From Talpa occidentalis (Eukaryota > Chordata > Mammalia > Eulipotyphla > Talpidae), in contig NW_023600993.1 in NCBI RefSeq assembly GCF_014898055.3, positions 13,643,214 to 13,707,213 on the forward strand: DNA of 64,000 nucleotides. The letters are read 5' to 3'. Position numbers and translations under genes: made by a program. Positions 13,701-25,589 of this stretch are shown here, in pieces (position 1 is the first letter of the stretch; the number at the start of each line of letters is the position of its first letter). The notes under the pieces were generated by a model. That model was given only the letters and a program-made list of their open reading frames with translations. It ran no database searches and was not told the DNA's origin.

Positions 13701-14069
13701 AATTTTCCTTAATAGGCACTGAAAAGTCAGAGATCCCATTCTTTATGTAAAATAAGGATGATTCTAACTTACCATCAGTGGGGCTCAAGCTGTGATTAAC
13801 TCAGAGACTAAGAAAACATACAGGTTCTCTGAACATGGGGTAAAGACATTATTTCTGTAGCTCTGATTAACATACAGAATCTCTGAATGTGGGCTATCGA
13901 CACTGGGAAATTAAGCAGTCCTATAATGAAAATATAAACCTTAACCTCACATTATCCCTAGCCCCATCAAACTAACCAGCCCATATATCCAAAAACTTTT
14001 AATGTATTAAGCAAAAATCAAAATATGATCCCTAAATTTTGAATTAATAGCTTCAGTATTATTACAGGC
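7795..14069. other. Long unassigned AT-rich stretch
   Basis: About 6.3 kb without a gene or a repeat I can name. All frames close quickly. Visible small features are poly(A) runs (for example about 12700-12715), a diverged 22-nt duplication at 9339-9382 containing two TAGTAATTCA...ACTGCCA copies, and a diverged duplication at 13790-13900. Very old L1 or L2 pieces may be present but are below what I can recognise by eye. No CpG island or promoter signal. Confidence 0.6.
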
Positions 14070-14245
14070 ATGTTAAAATGCTTATCATCTGCCAGTTGCT
14101 TCACAAATATTTTCTCTAATGATAAAAACTATGTATAAGCTATATCCATTTTACAAATGAGGAAACTGTGGCTCAGGGGTTAAGTTTCTTGCCTAAAATC
14201 ACAAAATTAGAACTCGGAGCTCTGATGTCAAATTTATCCTGTTTA
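14070..14245 (-). mobile_element. MIR, minus strand
   Basis: Contains the diagnostic antisense MIR core: CCATTTTACAAATGAGGAAAC, starting near 14145 (given here in part), followed by TGTGGCTCAGGGGTTAAG. MIR is an ancient tRNA-derived, L2-dependent SINE found across mammals. The copy is diverged and partial. Confidence 0.85.
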
Positions 14246-14249
14246 TGTT

Positions 14250-14390
14250 CTGTAACATTTTATTTTAAGATATTTCAAAAAAATTCAGAAATGCTGCAAA
14301 AATATTACCATGGAACATTTATATACATACTACCTAGACTCCATATCTGATAATTTACTTGCTTTATCACTTACCTTTCTACCAGCTCAT
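14250..14390 (-). mobile_element. Antisense L1 3'-region fragment
   Basis: Resembles the antisense strand of an old L1 3' region: TTTTAAGATATTTC, then TGCTGCAAAAATA and a run ending TTGCTTTATCAC. It is interrupted by the SINE at 14400. Similar sequence resumes at about 14690-14830. Family-level assignment is approximate. Confidence 0.45.
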
Positions 14391-14399
14391 CAGACCATC

Positions 14400-14668
14400 A
14401 TTTTTTTCTAAAGATTTGTTTATGCATACAAGAACGGGGGTACAGGCCAGAGGTGTAGGGGGTGATAGGATTCACCAGAGACAGAGTGGGGAACAGAAGA
14501 GGTGGATTGACAGAAGTACATTGCTGAGGGGAGCAGTGGGTGAGACAGGAGAGGTCTGCTGCTCCATGTGGGTTGCTCCCTGGCTGGCCAGGGATCGAAC
14601 TCATGCTGCAGTGGCTGCAGATAGCTTCATAGGTTGCATCTTAACCCCTTGAGCCACCAGGGAAGCCC
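14400..14668 (-). mobile_element. tRNA-derived SINE, older form (A), minus strand
   Basis: Reverse-complement copy. The tail is at 14400-14430 and the tRNA-like head ends at 14668 (GGGGCTTCCCTGGTGGCTCA when read on its own strand). It carries the form A markers, CTCTGGCCTGTACCCC and AAGGGGTTAAGA. A 9-bp TSD, CAGACCATC, flanks it at 14391-14399 and 14669-14677. The B-box region (GAGTTCGATCCC, read on the minus strand near 14592-14603) is well preserved. Confidence 0.95.
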
Positions 14669-14689
14669 CAGACCATCGTTTTGTTTTTT

Positions 14690-14900
14690 TTTTGGTGCAC
14701 TTCAAAGTTGCATACGCTATATTACTTTTGCAACATTTTATTACAAATATTTCAAATATACAGAAAAGGTAAAAGAAGTTTACAAAATACTTGCTTTAAT
14801 ATGTCTACCCATTTACCCATCCTTTCAGTGATCTATCTTATTATTCGCCTAGTTATCTAAATTACATTTTGCAATTTCTGATTTCATGCTTTAATATGAG
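14690..14900 (-). mobile_element. Possible antisense L1 3'-region fragment
   Basis: Resembles the segment before the SINE: ACAAATATTTCAAATATACAGAAAAGG and flanking phrases of an old L1 3' region, here on the opposite strand. Diverged; boundaries not determined. Confidence 0.35.
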
Positions 14901-16214
14901 AGCTACTGAAAAGTTGTTTATATGTATTTACAATTCTTTTCTTACCTGTATTACTTCAGTTCAAGAAATGTTTGGTTATACATGGTTTGTGTGTGTTTTC
15001 TTTTCTTTTCTTTTTTTCACATAACTTTTCTATCAGCTATAAATACACAAAAGGACCCTTCACAAGAAAAGAGTTTAGCTGTTTCTCTTGAGGGGAAAAA
15101 ACACACACAGAAATATTTTCTTAGGCTATCTGAGAAATTTGAAAACATACAGGCTAAAAAAAACAAGATCTTAGGGGAAAAAATGCTGCATTCTCTGATA
15201 CCTGAGTAGATTTAGTCAATCAAGATACTTAATATACAGGTAGCACTGAAATCTTGTTTTGCTGAAAAAATTTAATACTAACACTATATAATTATACTAT
15301 CCTTATAATGGTATTTATAGTTGTGATTCTATAATGTATATATATATATATATGTAATAGTCATTTTCTGCAGGTAAAATTTTATTTCCAATTCACATGA
15401 TGAGAGTTTCAAAATATCAATATTTTTTAGAGCTTGGCTATTAATTTTAAACTAATATAATACTTTGTCAATAAAATTTCCACTACACATAAGTTCTCTT
15501 ATATCCCTTCACTCAGAGCTTTCAAATTCATTAAAACATCTTTTCTTTGATTTTATTTAATTTCAATCTCTCATTTCCCTTCTAGTTGCACATCCTTCCA
15601 TATTACCCTAGACTACACAAGCAACTATTTCAAGCACCATCTAATCATTACTTTGTCCCCTCTTTCTCTGTGTCTGTTAGATGTAGCTTTCCTGAAAACC
15701 TTTCAACATTTGCTGAATCTCAGCAGCCTTCTCTGACTCTACACTCAATTTGCTGACAGTAGAGGAAATAATGGACCAATAAGAATTCTTTCCACATTTC
15801 ACTCAACTGAAAACCCACACCCAAAACAGCAAACAAGGAGGCACAACAGAGAGAATCTGTTGTGAAGAAGGCAGTTCACCAATAATTTCCAGTTGTCATG
15901 TCTTCACAACCCACCAGTGTTCATGCCTAGGCGATACTCTCCCAGCCCAAAAGACGGATACTAAAGGAAGACAGCTGAGGGCATGCATACCCAACACAGG
16001 GCATCTCTAATGTGTGAAATTCACTCTGCTCACCCCTTCAAGCCCCTCACCATTGACCTGGCTCAGACTTTCTCAAAGTTGCACTATCTGAGACTCTTCT
16101 TCCCCAATTTGTCTTTCTTTCTCCTCTTTTATCACAGATGTCAGACCTGCATTAACATCTCCAGGTTATTCTACAACATGAACGCAACCCATACTTGCTG
16201 TCTCTCACCTTTAC
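14900..16214. other. Unassigned noncoding DNA
   Basis: No gene. A (TA)n tract lies at about 15337-15354. The part at 15560-16200 has moderate GC and reads like an old LTR or DNA element, but I cannot name it. Confidence 0.5.
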
Positions 16215-16660
16215 CCTGTGGCAGTTAACTTTATACGTCAACTTGACTGGGCAAAGGATGCCAAAATAGCTAGGAAAAAAACATGATTTCTGGCTGTGTC
16301 TGTAAGGTTGTCTCTGAAACAGATTATATCTATATCAGATTGAGTAAATAAGATGTCCTCATCCATGTGGGTGGGCATCATCCAATCCACTGAAGGCCGA
16401 AGTAGAACAAAAAGTTACATGAGAAGGAAATTCATTCTCTTAATTTAGGCTGAGACATTTGGGCTTAGAGGAGGATTAGGACCATCTCTCCTAGCCTCTC
16501 TACCCTTATCACCCCAATCCTCTGGCCACCAGAATCAGAATGAATTACACTGCAGGTGTCCCTGCTTCTCCTGGCTGCAAACAGCAGACTGTGGGACTTC
16601 TAAGCCTCCATAACTATGTGAGTCAGGAGAGAGAGGGAGGGAGAGAAGCCCCAATGCGGG
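16215..16660 (+). mobile_element. Ancient LTR-like interspersed repeat, copy 1
   Basis: Matches a mammal-wide repeat that begins TTAACTTTATACGTCAACTTG, continues through GACTGGGC, TGGCTGTGTCTGT and GTGGGTGGGCATCATCCAATC and ends with GGGACTTCTAAGCCTCCATAA, then a purine-rich CT/GA tract. A second copy of the same family is at 49268. I believe it is an old retroviral LTR or related element, but I am not certain of the family name. No coding. Confidence 0.6.
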
Positions 16661-17361
16661 ATTAGGCCAGCCCGCTACAATTTTTCCCAAGAACATTTAT
16701 TGGAGTGGTCCTGAAATATCTCACATATATGTTCATGAGCAAGATCAGTCAGTTAACAGTCACCTGCTGTGGCACATCTATTATTTCCTCCCTTTTGCAT
16801 CACTCTTTGTGCTATTTAAAATCTGCTGGCTCCATTCCCTCCAGATTAAAACTGGCTGGGTCTCCTTTCAATCCAGGCAGTATTGCCTTTGCTCTGTACT
16901 ATGACTGGTCACTATGGTTACTAACAGGGGCCTCCTGTAGCTTCTTCAGCATGCCGGACTACCACTGAGCCTCTCTGCTCTCACCACTGCTTTGTCAAGT
17001 AGCACTGTTGTCACCCAAACATTGCCAGCACACTGACATGTAAACTACCAAGTACTCAGTGAACTATGGCAAAGGAGAAGAAGGCCTTTCTACTGATTTT
17101 TTAGTAGAGAGGGTACAAGGCAGAGCTCCTTGTCCCTCAGCATCATGCAGTAATTTTTATCTATTCTCCTACTCTTTCTGATTTTTTTTTCTTATAGGCC
17201 ATTCATCTTATCTTTCTTTCTCTGCAGGTCTCTGACATAAGGCCAAAGAACTCTAAACTAAAACCAAAACAGACCCGGAGATGAATTTTAAAATACTGCT
17301 CTAAGACTGTATCATTTGATCTGGTTTTTTATTCTTTATTTTTCTTGAAAATTCACTTGTA
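16660..17361. other. Unassigned moderate-GC noncoding DNA
   Basis: A less AT-rich stretch with an 87-codon open frame at 16705-16968 (+) that I do not recognise. It follows the LTR-like repeat and may be the remains of another old element. No promoter or splice evidence. Confidence 0.4.
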
Positions 17362-17624
17362 GGGTCTCCCTGGTGGTGCAAGGGGTTAAGATGCAGCACT
17401 ATGAAGCCACTGCAGCACGAGTTTGATCCCCAACCAGGGAGCTACCCAGATGGTGCAGCAGGCCTCTCCTGTCTCACCTGCTGTTCCCCTCAGCAGTGTA
17501 GTTCAGTGGATCTGCCTGTTCTGCTCCCTACTCTGTCTACGGTGAATCCTCTCACCACCCGCACCTCTGGCCTGTACCCCAGTTCTTGTATGCATATATA
17601 AATAAATCTTTAAGGAAAAAAAAA
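17362..17624 (+). mobile_element. tRNA-derived SINE, older form (A)
   Basis: Complete form A copy: GGGTCTCCCTGGTGGTGCAA head, GAGTTTGATCCCC B-box region (one change from consensus), CTCAGCAGTGTAGTTCAGTGG body and CTCTGGCCTGTACCCCAGTT near the tail, then ATATATAAATAAATCTT. No clear TSD remains, which fits an older insertion. Confidence 0.92.
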
Positions 17625-20600
17625 GATAAGCAAATTTTAAATATAATGTGCAAAGAATATCAACATTACCAGAAGTTCAACTTCATTCCAAAATTGTTAT
17701 ACAATTTTAAATTAAATCCCAAGCTTTATAAACATGATGAATAACCAATTACTTCAGGTTAATATATTTTTCCATCCAATACATTTTGAAAATATTTTTC
17801 CTTAAAGCTCAGTCACCACAAATATAACTATTGTTCCTCATTAATTTTGATACTTTCTGCCATCCTATAAATTTTCTAATTCTTGGATTAGAAAAATTTT
17901 ATATTTTGATGAAGAAAAGCCAATACTTATGTTTATTTAAAATTTTATGACTTCAAAAATAACCTTTAGAACAAATTCATCTTGATTTAAAAAAAAATGC
18001 TCAGGAGGGAGAGGAAAGAGGCCTTAAAAATAGGACAAAGGAAATAAAAATGGATAAAGAATTGAGGCAGTATGGTATAGAATTCAAGTATATTTAATCA
18101 CTGAATAATTTTAATCTAGAAAGATGGTTCAAATTCAGTTATAAATATATTTTGAAAAACAGCACACAACACCTTAGAGAATCTACATGGTGGCATTTTT
18201 GAAACAAGTAGTATAACAGGAAAAAAAATACCCTCTCCTTATGTTGTATTTATTCAATTTGTGGACTCCTACCGCAGGTGGTCCCTGAGACAATATTAGA
18301 AAGGATTTCTGAAACAAAATGGATAAATATGATCATTTATTTAAAATTCAGGCAGTTTTTCAAAACTCCTTCTATTCAGAGTGGCCAATTATCTACAAGA
18401 TATAGAGAGACTGCAATACAAGCTATGATTAATTTTTTTAACAAAAATACTTTAACAAAAATACACACACACACACACAATGAATCTTATCTCCCTTCAA
18501 AGTATCCATTTGGGGTACCTATACATCAATTCCACTGAAGAAAATTCAAAAAAGAGTCATTCCTAAACTACTTTGATTAATGTGTTATGTATACATCTTC
18601 CCAAGGGGACTACTTCAAGAGGAATAACACACATTTGAATAAATAGGATCTGATACATTTGTTAAAAAAAAACCAACCCACTAATTGACAGTCACATGTA
18701 ATACAGAAAACAAGCTGTACAATTTGCAAACTTCTCTGGACAAATAATTTTCATTTTAAATTTATACATTCAAGCTAATTTTTTTTTTTTGCCACTCAAT
18801 AGTAAGAAAATAAAAAGCGACAAGGAATAAGAAGGTAAGTTGAATCAAATAGGATGAACAGTCATTAATTTCACTAACTTTTCGGAAATAAGTGATTACT
18901 GAAGAAAAAGATTTTCAAATCTACAGCAGCATTCTCCAATAGTAATATATTCATGAGAATAGTCTTCAAACTCTGCACATAAAAATTTCTTGGCTTTTCA
19001 AAGCTTTATTCATCTTTCAGTTTTATAGTATGTGAAGAAGAGTTTACAACAAATAATACCTATTTGTTAATAAATAACAACTCACCAAAAATGCAACTCA
19101 TCTTGAAACACTAGTTACAGAAAGCAAACAACTGTCAACTACAATTAGGACAATAATTTTTCTCTTATCCATGCAGTATCTTGAAATGTGTAAAATTTCA
19201 AACCAACTAATATTACTATATCTATGCACCTATGTAAACATCCACACAAACATTTTAGAACACTTTTCCCCTTCAATTCATCTTAATCTTAAAAAACTCT
19301 TTCCAAAGTAGTCTTTATTTTTTAAAACATTTCACCCTTTTTTTTTGTTAGCTATGAAATGATACAAAACAAATACTCTGACCACGAACCCTGAATGTTC
19401 AATTCCTTCAATCAAACCACAGCAATTAATATGAAATTCTAAATACAGAATATAATACCACATAAATAGTATAACAGCCAAGTCCTGTCTAAGAAGCCAT
19501 ATGTTTTTTCCCATTGTTCAAAAAAAGGAGATGACTTCCCGTCACTTATGTTTCTGATTAGCAAGGTGATTTATGCCACAATCACTAAAAATGCCAGCAA
19601 GTGAATGAGAAAATGCATAGTGACTGCACCAGATGTGCACAATAAACAGGAATCCCATTGTAATCTCTGGTACTTAGTTTATATGAAGGTAATGTAGGAA
19701 ACACTCTTGGATATGGCAAAGTCACTCTTTTTTTACATTTGACTATAAATGATATGAAATAAATTGTGTGTTTTATACTTTATGGCATGCATACATTGAT
19801 AAATTAGGTACCGTTTTGTATCCCGACTTATCTACAAGACAAACCTGGCTAAGATCATGGGGATTAATTGCTTCAGAAGTGTGAAATGCAGCTTTTCCAT
19901 TCTTTTCTGCACACTCAGTGAAGAAACAATGATTAATCACTGTTTAACTATTCTCTTGAGGATCTACAAGATTGCCAAAGCAGGACTTATCCTCATAAAT
20001 CCAAAAAATACAGGTTTAGATTTGTTGCCAACAACTGAAAGAACATGAACTTAAACCCATTTGTTATCAGATTAAAATAATGTCAAGGTTTTAGAACCCC
20101 ACTGGTATACAATTCCCTTTTGATTGGTGACTTCACTAGGAAATTAGATTAACACATAGGATTTAATGAAAGTGCACGTATTTTACAAAAGTTATAAATA
20201 TATTTTTAATTACAAAATATCCTCAGTCTAACAGTGTCAAACAACATATCCCTAAACTTGAGCTGATAACCTTCTTAGCTATGCAAATACATCAATTCCT
20301 CTGCACTATTTATAAAAATTAAAATACATGCTATCAGATGAAAAAAATTAAATGGTTATTTTGTATGAAAATGGCTACTTATTTCAAGATATTTTATTCC
20401 AGAGAGCTACAGCTGAATGACATTATGTGGATAAAATTATTTAGCTCCAATAGTACTAACATAAATATATTTATAAGTCTTTACAAGACTGAAAATGTAG
20501 AACTCCAAACTTTAAGCCTATATTATAAATGATCCAAAAATATGTAACATTTTGAACAGAAGTATGTAAGAACAAGGTTTCAAATATATTCCAAGTAATT

Positions 20601-20739
20601 TAGACTTTCAAAATATCTTCAGCCAATATTCACTACATACTGAAAAATTAAGTGTCTTAAGTCAAAGCAAAATTAGTGCTCATATCATTTGTAAAATTTT
20701 GAATATATGTTTTACATAACTGAAACCTTATTCTGTCTC
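17625..20739. other. Unassigned AT-rich noncoding DNA
   Basis: About 3.1 kb with no gene and no repeat I can name. A short (AC)n tract lies at about 18462-18479 and poly(T)/poly(A) runs at about 18780 and 19333. Confidence 0.6.
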
Positions 20740-20755
20740 AATAATAAAATGTCAG

Positions 20756-21034
20756 GGGCCTCCCCGGTGGTGTAGCGGTTGAGCGCTGGGTTGCGAAGCT
20801 GCCTGCAGCCTCTGCAGCACCGGTTCGATCCCTGGCTGCTCCCCGGCCATCGGGCGAGGGTCTCACGTAGTGCGCAGACCTCTCCTGCCACCCGCTGCTC
20901 CCCTCAGCAGTGTACTTCGGTCCTTCTGCCTGCTCTGCTCTCCGCTCTGGCTCTGGTGAATTCTCTCACCCTCCCGCACCTCTGACTGTACCCAGTGCTT
21001 GTATAAATAAATAAATAAAAATCTTTTTAAAAAT
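20756..21034 (+). mobile_element. tRNA-derived SINE, younger form (B), intact Pol III boxes
   Basis: Near-consensus form B copy. The A box TGGTGTAGCGG (20768-20778) fits TRGYNNARNNG, and the B box GGTTCGATCCC (20822-20832) is perfect. The tail is ATAAATAAATAAATAAAAATC followed by T and A runs. TSD: AAATGTCAG at 20747-20755 and 21042-21050, within a longer imperfect match (AATAATA...). Intact boxes mean it could still be transcribed by Pol III if chromatin allowed. Confidence 0.95.
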
Positions 21035-21050
21035 AATAATGAAATGTCAG

Positions 21051-23012
21051 TATCATAATGGTCACATCATTACAAATTTAAAAAGTATTTTAAATGGGTC
21101 AGCTGTTCAGTGATTAAGTATTCCTAATAGTTAATAATATACACTAAAAACTTCAAATTTCTATTTGAAACAGAAAGACAATCACCTCTCAATTAATTAA
21201 AATTAATTTCCAATTAATGAAAGTAGTAGCAGACCTCTTTTAGGTCTACGAGGTACCACAAAAGACTAGCAGAACTGCAAAGAAGAGATGAAACTGTGGG
21301 TTAACGTCACTGCACATTGTCTTTGTGAAACTGAATAGGAAAAAGAGAAAGACAGATTGTTTCCAGATTTCACTTTTATCTAGGGCTGACTGTTTCTCCA
21401 TTATCAAAAGAGTGATGTCTAGTACAAGTACAGTGTAAACCTAATGACAAATGTAAAAAATGACAAATCTGGCCAAAAGAAAATTGATTTTCTTTATAAC
21501 ATACAACTAAAAAAAGAAAAGCATCTTTATAAGACATTTATTTAAGAAATTCTCCAATTAATGGAGTATCTGCCATAAACAGTAAATAAGAACTGGTTGG
21601 TCAAATGAATAGAGAGGCAAATTCATATTGATTCTACTCTTAAAGATGACATTTTAGTTCACATTCCAAAACAACTTCTTCACTTAAAAATTTTCAATTC
21701 AATGAAAATTTTTAAAGTCAAGATTTCATCCTTGATCAAGCAATCCAGGATGTGAATATTTATCTATTACTCAAATTACACCACTAGTGTAAACCCCATA
21801 AAAATAACACTTTGTCTTGTTCAACTTAGAAAAATTACTAGAATGGGATTAGAGGTTCCAGAATAGACATCAATTTTAGCTTACAAAGGAACACGAGTGT
21901 GTCAGAACAAGTGAGCAGGGATTTTTGCACTAAGAACCTTTGTAAACAAGTCTGTTTTATGAAAGAGAAAATCACTGCAAGTGGCTTAAGTCAATAACCT
22001 AAACACAGAAACAAAGACCCAAATGAAGATGTGGCAATACCAACTGATGGAAGAATAGGTGAAGTGCAAGAAGACAAAATTAATGATGTTAAATAATAAA
22101 GTTATATAACAGGGAATCAACCAAGAAGATAGAGCATCTGTTGACTGTGACATGTGCGCTATTTCACCTATGAAAAGAAGAATTCCCTTTCAGCTAACTA
22201 TGCAGACGCTTCTTGTGGCTAGCCCATCATATACTGACCACTCTCCATAAATAACCGATTTATTTCACATATTGGGGAATGATGCAATATGGGAACATAC
22301 CAAAAGAAAATGAGAGAAAACTTTTATTCTTGTTTAAAGAGGGATGCAACAACTAGAACCTGCATCTAGAGGAAATCAGTTAGAAGAAGCACAAGTCATC
22401 TGAGTTCTAACTATTAGTTCCATCACAGTAGGAGCTTTGTCAAACTCTGTTAATTTGCCAAAGCAAATTGACAGTGTGTCAAATGTACTGTCTCTCAGTA
22501 AGTATCCATAAGTGGACAAGAAAATGCATGGTTGTATAGGAGATGGTACTAGAAATGTCTTTCAGTTCAGTGATCAAGGGACTTGTGCCAGATTTTTGGG
22601 AAAGAGACGATCAGTAAAGAATAAAAATTAGTTATTTAAACCCAAGAGATGAACTGCTGGAGATGCTCTGGGAAATTGAAGCACAAGTTGCTTTGTTTTT
22701 TGGTTTCCTAATTGTTCCTATTCCACCTGTTATTCTTCCTAACTCATGTACTACAGCACTGGGGCAAAAAGAACAATCTGCTTGAATCATATCATATAAT
22801 ACCTACAACAAGAAGGGGGGCTATAGAGAAAGAAAGCTGGGAACTTGAGCAAGAACAGGTAGAAAACATTATGATAACTCAGAAGCACATGAAGGTTAAC
22901 CTACAGATCATATTGTGATGCATTATCACATCCCATATTTATGGGGCATGCTCCTGTTAAGGTGATGAGGAGAAAAAAAAGAGTTATAATGAACACAACA
23001 GACATTTGGTAG
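21051..23012. other. Unassigned noncoding DNA
   Basis: About 2 kb without a recognised gene or repeat. The part at 21250-22920 is less simple than its surroundings and could be an old retroviral or gene-derived relic; I could not name it. A direct repeat links 21706-21758 to 23291-23340. Confidence 0.45.
21706..21758 (+). repeat. Direct repeat, copy 1 (of 2)
   Basis: About 50 bp, containing GTCAAGATTTCATCCTTG and CAATCCAGGATGTGAA, recurs in the same orientation at 23291-23340 with only a few differences. Beyond these bases the two copies diverge. The origin is unknown. Confidence 0.8.
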
Positions 23013-23020
23013 TCACAGAT

Positions 23021-23285
23021 TTTTTTTTAAGATTTATTTATTTATTTATACAAGCACTGGGTACAGTCAGAAGTGCGGGAGGGTGAGAGAATGCACCAGA
23101 GCCAGAGCGGGGAGCAGAACAGGCAGACTGACAAAATACACTGCTGAGGGGAGCTGCAAGCAGCAGGAGAGGTCTGCGCACCATGTGGGACCCTCACCAG
23201 TGGCCAGGGATTGAACCAGCGCTGCAGAGGCTGCGGGCAGCTTCGCAGCCTAGCGCTCAACTGCTGCTCCACCGGGGAGGCCCAT
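23021..23285 (-). mobile_element. tRNA-derived SINE, younger form (B), minus strand
   Basis: Reverse-complement copy with its tail at 23021-23050 (poly(T), AAGATTTATTTATTTATTTA) and tRNA-like head ending GGGGAGGCCC near 23283. Form B markers are present (AGCACTGGGTACAGTCAGAA near the tail). A 12-bp TSD with one mismatch flanks it: TCACAGATTTTT (23013-23024) and TCTCAGATTTTT (23286-23297). The head has accumulated changes. Confidence 0.94.
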
Positions 23286-23290
23286 TCTCA

Positions 23291-23340
23291 GATTTTTAGA
23301 GTCAAGATTTCATCCTTGCTCCAGCAATCCAGGATGTGAA
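23291..23340 (+). repeat. Direct repeat, copy 2 (of 2)
   Basis: Second copy of the segment at 21706-21758, immediately downstream of the minus-strand SINE, whose TSD overlaps its start. Same orientation. Confidence 0.8.
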
Positions 23341-23449
23341 GTAATTTACTATTTTTCTAATAAGTGATTTTAAACCATAAAACCCCCTAAGGCCAGTGTA
23401 AGAAAGGAACTGATGGCTCTGTTTCTGATTTTAATCTAGCTTATTGGTT

Positions 23450-24792
23450 GTCCCCAATACTTTGCCTTCCTATTATTTAGGTAAACCATCATGTTGCTAT
23501 CCAAGGTCAATCTCTTCCTAGTTTACATTCTTTGCACAATTCTATTCCTTCTTTTATCATCACTTAATTCCTGATAATAATTCCAGGAACATTCTCAGCA
23601 GTATGCTGCTTCTCTTTCTACTTAAAATTTTCACTTAACTCTAAATTCCTCTTAAAGCTGTCTCATATGTTCTCCCATTTTCCCTTGAGCCACTGTAATG
23701 CTGATCCTCTATTGAAATTGTTCTTCTCAAAGTCACCAGTGAACTCCATTGCTAAATACAAGAGTCAACAGTCAGTCTGTAACTTCACCTAACAATGGCA
23801 TTAGTCACAAATGATACTCCCCTTCCTTGGAACATTTCCATCACTTAGCTTTACTAGCTTTCAGGTATTTTGAAATGAGTTTTCATGTTACCTTAAGGGT
23901 CTTCTCCTTCTCTGACCTCTTCTACTAACTTCTCTTCTCTTAAACCCATTAGTTAAATTACTCCAAGACTAGGGTGTTAAATCTCCCCTAGCTATGTAGT
24001 CACTGGATTGCATCACCATCACCTCTTGAAAAATATCAGTGACAACTGTCAACTTCTACAATTCCTCCCTCCTCCAGACCTCTTCCTGAACTCTGGATCA
24101 TGTTAATCTCCTTGACCTCTCCACTTGCATGTCTAATAAATATCTCCAACTTAACATGTCTGAAACTGTATTTCTGACCTCCACCCCCAAATGTATTCTT
24201 TTACACCCAGCCTCTTTCATTAAATGAAGCAATCTTCCTTGTTTTAAGATCAAAAATATTACCAGAATTAGTCTTGACTCTTTCATCATAATTCAAATTC
24301 AATCTATCAGCAAATCTTGCTGTTCAAACTATAATTATCTCTCACTTCTAACCTTCTACAAGGTTTTTCTACTTCCTGCTCCTTTAAAATCAATTCTCAA
24401 CCCATCAGACTATGTATCTGTTAAACTATAAACCCAACAATGATACTCACCAAGGTTTTCCATCTCACTCCCCTGTTCCTTGAGTGTGTTAATAATATCC
24501 CTACATCAGGGCCTTTGTACTGCTTGTTCTCCCTGCTGGGAATGTTCACTTCCTCATCACTTTCAGGACTTCATTGGAACATTACCTTCTTTATGAGGTT
24601 TCCCTGACCACCCTATTTGAAATTTCCAATCCCTCCATATACTCTGAACTTCTGATCCTCCATTTCCTGCTTTACTTTCCTAGCACTATCTAACATATAC
24701 ATATTTATCTTGCTTCTTGCAGATCTCTTTACATTAAAATATAAGTTAATCAAGTTAAGGATTTTCTGTTATTTTGTTTTCAATGTGACCTA
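23450..24792 (+). mobile_element. Long L2 (LINE2) 3' portion
   Basis: Forward L2 reaching towards its 3' end. Recognisable phrases are CTCCACTTGCATGTCTAATA (about 24119), CATGTCTGAAACTG (about 24154), AGGGCCTTTGTACTGCTTG (about 24508) and GGTTTCCCTGACCACC (about 24597). These correspond to the end of the L2 reverse-transcriptase ORF and its 3' region. All frames are broken. This is the longest L2 in the window. A SINE lies directly at its 3' side. Confidence 0.85.
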
Positions 24793-24806
24793 TCTAGAAC
24801 AGTTTT

Positions 24807-25079
24807 GTTTTTTTTTTTTTAAAGATTTATTTATTTATACAAGCACTAGGGTACAGGCCAGAGGCACCGGAGAGTGAGAGAATTCACCAGAGACAGAGTG
24901 GGGAGCAGAACAGGCAGATGCACTGAAGACACTGCTGAGGGGAGCAGCAGGTGAGGCAGGAGAGGTCTGCTGCACATGTGGGAATCTCCCTAGCCGCCCA
25001 GAAATCGAATCTGCGCTGCAGAGGCTGTGGACAGCTTCACAGCGCGGCACTCAACCCACTGCGCCACCGGGGAGGCCCT
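24807..25079 (-). mobile_element. tRNA-derived SINE, A/B mosaic, minus strand
   Basis: Perfect 14-bp TSD TCTAGAACAGTTTT at 24793-24806 and 25080-25093. The tRNA-like head is form B, but the tail-proximal part reads CTCTGGCCTGTACCCTAGTG on its own strand, as in form A. The B-box region has several changes. It sits at the end of the L2 and faces another SINE head to head. Confidence 0.95.
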
Positions 25080-25237
25080 TCTAGAACAGTTTTTAGTGAG
25101 TAAAACTGACTTCAAATTTCTCAGAAGGAAATATGTATAGTAGAAAAAGATTAAGGAAAGTCTTGAAAGCTTTTAGAAGAATGACTTACTTAGCTAAATT
25201 ATTAATCAACTGTGAGAATAAAAGAAAAACATTTTCC

Positions 25238-25527
25238 GGGCCTCCCCAGTGGCGCAGTGGTTGAGCGCTGGGTTGCGAAGCTGCCTGCAGCCTCTGCAGC
25301 ACCGGCTCAATCCCCAGCTGCTCCCGGGGCAACGGGCGAGGGTCCCACATGGCGCGCAGACCTCTCCTGCTGCCTGCTGCTCCCCTCAGCAGTGTACTTC
25401 GTCAGTCTGCCTTTTCTGCTCCCTGCTCTGGCTCTGGTGAATTCTCTCACCCTCCAGCGCTTCTGACTGTACCCAGTGCTTGTATAAATAAATCAATCAA
25501 TCAAAAAAAAAAAAGAAAAAAAGAAAA
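25238..25527 (+). mobile_element. tRNA-derived SINE, younger form (B)
   Basis: Full-length form B copy, GGGCCTCCCCAGTGGCGCAG head, with the consensus body and a tail of AAATAAATCAATCAATC plus an A-rich AAAAAG run. The TSD (AGAAAAACATTTTCC, 25223-25237; one extra A in the downstream copy, 25528-25543) is clear. The A box is good; the B-box region reads CGGCTCAATCCCC, with changes. Confidence 0.95.
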
Positions 25528-25589
25528 AGAAAAAACATTTTCCAATATACACAACTTAGAAAACTCATCTTTCACCATTTAGTCTCGTG

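Noticed and set aside
20756..20850. tRNA gene suggested by good A and B boxes
   Set aside because: The boxes belong to the head of a SINE; no cloverleaf is maintained and the same sequence recurs 16 times with a retroposon tail and TSDs.
24098..24289. Minus-strand frame within the L2
   Set aside because: Shadow of the L2 reverse-transcriptase region read on the wrong strand.
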